Source of the DNA: Chitinophagaceae bacterium
GTDB lineage: Bacteria > Bacteroidota > Bacteroidia > Chitinophagales > Chitinophagaceae
Length of the DNA stretch: 8,646 nucleotides
Assembly (NCBI GenBank): GCA_016786965.1
Contig: JAEUVL010000250.1
Location: 1 to 8,646, forward strand
Direction: 5' to 3'
A program made the position numbers and the translations under genes. Shown piece by piece: positions 6,243 through 8,646 of the stretch. The notes below the pieces were generated by a model that saw only the letters and a list, made by a program, of their open reading frames with translations, was not told where the DNA came from and did not search any database. Position 1 is the stretch's first letter, and each line of letters opens with the position of its first letter.

Positions 6243-7184
6243 TTATCTTGGACGTAAATATTTTGCTTTTATTGAAAAAAGCCGTGAAGTTGGCCCCGCT
6301 CCATAGGTAAACTCGAAATAAAGTGTTTTTGTAGCTACATCATACCGTTGAACAGCGCCAACAATATCCGTTCTTACGACAGGTGCTGTCATAAAAATTC
6401 CTGCAGTACTCGTTATGGATGTGATCGCATCCGTGGCGGGATCAACAGTGATATTTGGTTCATAGCCTGCCGGAAGTGCGGAAGAAGATCCATTGGCCCA
6501 TAATACACTTCCTTTCCACTGACCTGAATTCGGTCCTGATGTTTCAATACTCCTTTCATAAGGCCCAAAATCGCCAGATAAGACCGGATCGCCAGCCCTT
6601 AATGCAGAGCCTGTAATTTCATAAACACCATCCAGACGATTCTTTACACTAAAAATTACCAGTATTTTTCTCATGTTTTGTGCCACCTGGTAGCCGTTTG
6701 TGGCGGAAGAAATAGTAAGTCCGATACCGTATGAAAGATTCGGATTTAAACTAGTGGTGTTAAAAACTGTTAGTGGCAGCTTTACAAACTTTTGCCCAGT
6801 TGTAATAGTAGCTGTAAGTGGAACAGAATACAAGTCAGCAGGCAAAACCTGGATATTTGCACCCGGGTTATTGTCATTATAATTTTTTACATCTCCCTCG
6901 CTGCTGTTACCCGAAGTATTACTAAGTGTCACAGAAACATCTGCTTCTGCCAGCCCTGATGTTTCCAGGGAAACAGCCAGCAAATCATTAACCAACTGTT
7001 GAGAGGCGGTAACATTGAGACCAAAACTTAGTGGACTTGATCCTGCATTAGGGAAAGAAACAGCTTTTATGTCCGTCACATTAATACCATACTGTCCGTT
7101 TTCAAATCCCTTGTCCTTTAGACAGCCTGTACCCAATACAAGGAGAAGAGCCGAAAGAATTGTCAATAGCGATACTTTTTTCAT
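6243..7184 (-). CDS. DUF1735 (BT_3987-like) lipoprotein, downstream paralog
   Basis: The 313-residue envelope lipoprotein has a type II signal peptide (MKKVSLLTILSALLLVLGTG) with lipid cysteine C21. The lipobox LGTGC is loose, with Leu at -4 rather than -3. Residues 30-185 look like the DUF1735/BT_3987-like N-terminal beta domain, with SYGIGLTISS (151-160) and the conserved QNMRKILVIFSVKN (169-182). Residues 186-313 form a second beta-rich domain ending in KYLRPR; it could be a BT_3044-like C-terminal domain, which I cannot confirm. Such lipoproteins occur in polysaccharide-utilisation settings in Bacteroidota, but no SusC/SusD partner or glycoside hydrolase is visible. The start is set by alignment with the neighbouring copy; an ATG two codons earlier (7190) is equally possible. 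By hand alignment it is about 70% identical to that copy over the first 192 residues and far less after that. Confidence 0.88.
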   Translation of the reverse strand: MKKVSLLTILSALLLVLGTGCLKDKGFENGQYGINVTDIKAVSFPNAGSSPLSFGLNVTASQQLVNDLLAVSLETSGLAEADVSVTLSNTSGNSSEGDVKNYNDNNPGANIQVLPADLYSVPLTATITTGQKFVKLPLTVFNTTSLNPNLSYGIGLTISSATNGYQVAQNMRKILVIFSVKNRLDGVYEITGSALRAGDPVLSGDFGPYERSIETSGPNSGQWKGSVLWANGSSSALPAGYEPNITVDPATDAITSITSTAGIFMTAPVVRTDIVGAVQRYDVATKTLYFEFTYGAGPTSRLFSIKAKYLRPR

Positions 7185-7376
7185 GTTCATATATTTATTA
7201 GGGTTTACGAATGAATTTCTGCTCAATAATTAATTGATCAAAAACAAATAGTTCTACTATTGCTTTTACAGCAACGTTCATTCATGCCCAGGGAGAGAGT
7301 CACAGACAGGTTAAAATTCTGTGCCCGCTTAATGTACCTACAAACAAAGCGGTTCATTAAATCAATACAAATAAGC

Positions 7377-7390
7377 AACCTTTGAAGGTT
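7377..7390. promoter_or_regulatory. Short dyad just downstream of the candidate lipoprotein promoter
   Basis: AACCTT (7377-7382) and AAGGTT (7385-7390) form an inverted repeat with a two-base centre. It lies about 15 bases downstream of the -7 box at 7412-7405, near the predicted transcription start, where a repressor could bind. The repeat is short enough to arise by chance. Confidence 0.25.
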
Positions 7391-7404
7391 AACTTGTGTT
7401 GATC

Positions 7405-7435
7405 CAAACTTATAAATTGGGGAAGTGTATGGAAA
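7405..7435 (-). promoter_or_regulatory. Candidate Bacteroidota promoter for the downstream lipoprotein gene
   Basis: On the minus strand bases 7412-7405 read TAAGTTTG, a full match to TAnnTTTG. Exactly 19 bases upstream is TTTC (7435-7432), three of four matches to the -33 TTTG. It is the best-spaced candidate in this gap, although about 220 bases from the start codon. Confidence 0.4.
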
Positions 7436-7600
7436 TGCGAATATAGAAATATGCTATCAACCCACAATGGATTTTAGAGAAATAATTATAGCTCTTACCA
7501 AAACATAGAAAGGGAAATTGCTGAACGCTACGCCTGCCAGTTTCCGCATTCTAGCAGATACGTATAATTAATGCTTAGCAGCAATGCTCTCAGTGAATAT

Positions 7601-7638
7601 AAAAAAATAGACCGCCTTGAAAGGCGGTCTATTTTTTA
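7601..7638 (-). terminator. Intrinsic terminator of the upstream lipoprotein gene
   Basis: AAAAAATAGACCGCCTT (7602-7618) and AAGGCGGTCTATTTTTT (7621-7637) are a perfect 17-base inverted repeat; in practice the apex opens to a loop of about six bases. The GC core is flanked by A and T runs, so it can stop transcription in both directions. It begins 18 bases after the lipoprotein stop codon. Confidence 0.93.
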
Positions 7639-7655
7639 TTAGATAAACATGAAAA

Positions 7656-8600
7656 TTATCTTGGACCTAAATACTCCATATCATCGAAGAAAGCTCTCAA
7701 TGGGTTACCATTGTAGTTCCAGTCAACAGTGATATGCTTAGTAGCAGGATCATACTTGCTCAGACGGCTGCCTGCACCTGTAAACATGGTGATGGGCGGG
7801 CCAGCAGGATCTGTACCAACTACACTTGCAACCAAGTCAGTAGCAGGGTCGAAATTGATCTGAGGCGCTACAGTAGGACCATACCAGCTAAGGCTGCCTG
7901 GTCCGATACCGATAGGATGACCTACGGAACCTACTTCTGGCCACCAGAAGATAACTGAACTTGGCCCTGTGGTTTCAAGGTTCATTTCAGTCTCATAAGG
8001 GAATGTGTAAGGTACCCTGTTGTGGTATCCCGTCAGCTCATAACGACCATCATATTTGTTCTTTACACTGAAGATCACCAGCATTTTCTTCATATTCTGG
8101 GCTACCTGGTAACCATCAGAAGCTGAACTAATAGTGATACCAATACCATACGAAAGATTGGGATTTAAAGTAGTGGTATTAGTTACAGTAAATGGTAAAC
8201 CAACAAATTTCTGACCGGCAGAAATAGTTGCAGTAAAAGGAATTGACCACAAAGAAGCAGGAAGTATCTGAACGTTGGTGCCATTAGCATCGTTATATGC
8301 AAAAATGTCACCTGCCGTAGCAGTACCTGTAGTGTTCGTGATGGTAACGGTGATGTCTTTTTCAGCAACACCAGATGTTTCCAAGGTTACAGCAAGTAAT
8401 CCATTTACCACCTGTGCGGAAGCAGATACGTCAAGACCATAACCCAGCGGACTTTTGTTGGCATTTGGAAAAGCCACTGCCTTGATGTCTGATACATTAA
8501 GACCGTACTGGCCATTTTCAAATCCTTTGTCTTTAAGACAACCTGTGCCTAATACCAGCAACAGCGCAGAAAGAGTGGATAATACCGATATTTTTCTCAT
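7656..8600 (-). CDS. DUF1735 (BT_3987-like) lipoprotein, upstream paralog
   Basis: This 314-residue lipoprotein has the signal peptide MRKISVLSTLSALLLVLGTG and lipid cysteine C21, followed by LKDKGFENGQYG exactly as in its neighbour. Residues 30-185 form the same DUF1735-like beta domain (SYGIGITISS, QNMKKMLVIFSVKN). The C-terminal third differs in sequence and is rich in Trp, Gly and Pro (FWWPEVGS, GPGSLSWYGP). It keeps only scattered landmarks: an ETTGP segment, a DPATD segment, a YDPATK segment and the YLGPR end. The likely site is the outer membrane and the role is unknown; binding of a glycan or other ligand is inference from the domain type. The ATG is the only plausible start and is preceded by an A/T-rich leader of which only 46 bases are in the window, so its promoter is not visible. 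Its own terminator makes it a separate unit from the second copy. Confidence 0.9.
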   Translation of the reverse strand: MRKISVLSTLSALLLVLGTGCLKDKGFENGQYGLNVSDIKAVAFPNANKSPLGYGLDVSASAQVVNGLLAVTLETSGVAEKDITVTITNTTGTATAGDIFAYNDANGTNVQILPASLWSIPFTATISAGQKFVGLPFTVTNTTTLNPNLSYGIGITISSASDGYQVAQNMKKMLVIFSVKNKYDGRYELTGYHNRVPYTFPYETEMNLETTGPSSVIFWWPEVGSVGHPIGIGPGSLSWYGPTVAPQINFDPATDLVASVVGTDPAGPPITMFTGAGSRLSKYDPATKHITVDWNYNGNPLRAFFDDMEYLGPR

Positions 8601-8646
8601 GTTTGAAATGTTTATGTTTAATTAATCAATTTAAATCCCAGAAGAC

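Larger units (their letters stand above)
7191..7600. other. Long intergenic region between the two lipoprotein genes
   Basis: About 410 bases without a convincing gene on either strand. It is A/T-rich, with short stop-dense frames. It contains a candidate minus-strand promoter at 7405-7435 and a dyad at 7377-7390. If that promoter is used, the transcript leader to the lipoprotein start at 7184 would exceed 200 bases, which leaves room for leader regulation or a small RNA. I see no recognisable riboswitch. Confidence 0.6.

Noticed and set aside
8183..8371. 62-residue minus-strand frame
   Set aside because: It lies inside the upstream lipoprotein gene in another frame, and the lipoprotein frame is supported by its paralog.
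1..8646. tRNA, rRNA, insertion sequence, phage or integrase signals
   Set aside because: I looked for tRNA-like cloverleaf stems, terminal inverted repeats with transposase motifs and integrase motifs and saw none; gene content is uniform and housekeeping-like.

Overview
The window looks like a piece of a Bacteroidota chromosome, most likely from the Chitinophagaceae or a close relative. Four things point there. No start codon has a clear Shine-Dalgarno sequence, and starts sit in A/T-rich leaders instead. Several upstream regions carry TAnnTTTG-like -7 boxes. There is a fused alpha/beta 2-oxoacid dehydrogenase E1 gene and a DUF3467 gene. Two lipoproteins of the DUF1735 (BT_3987-like) type begin their mature part with CLKDKGFENGQYG. 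This assignment is by recognition of families; no search was run.

Layout. From 1 to 4567 the minus strand is tightly packed. In the direction of transcription it runs prs (PRPP synthetase), rplY (ribosomal protein L25/Ctc), pth (peptidyl-tRNA hydrolase), a fumarylacetoacetate-hydrolase-family enzyme, and the E1 gene, whose C-terminal third lies beyond the left edge. The order prs-rplY-pth is also known from Firmicutes (prs-ctc-spoVC in Bacillus). Clear intrinsic terminators follow rplY and the hydrolase gene, so this is at least three transcription units. From 4679 to 5695 a small one-helix membrane protein and radC diverge from a short shared region that holds a near-perfect palindrome. From 5842 to the right edge everything is again on the minus strand: a DUF3467 protein and two paralogous lipoproteins in tandem, each with its own strong terminator.

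How the genes relate. prs, rplY and pth serve nucleotide supply and translation. The hydrolase and E1 genes belong to central carbon or 2-oxoacid metabolism. radC is a conserved protein of uncertain function. The lipoproteins are envelope proteins that probably act at the outer membrane. I see no mobile element, CRISPR array, tRNA, rRNA or phage gene. Most of the window is ordinary housekeeping DNA. The least explained part is the lipoprotein pair: the N-terminal two thirds are strongly conserved in protein but not at synonymous sites, while the C-terminal third has diverged. A 465-base leader region lies upstream of the second copy.
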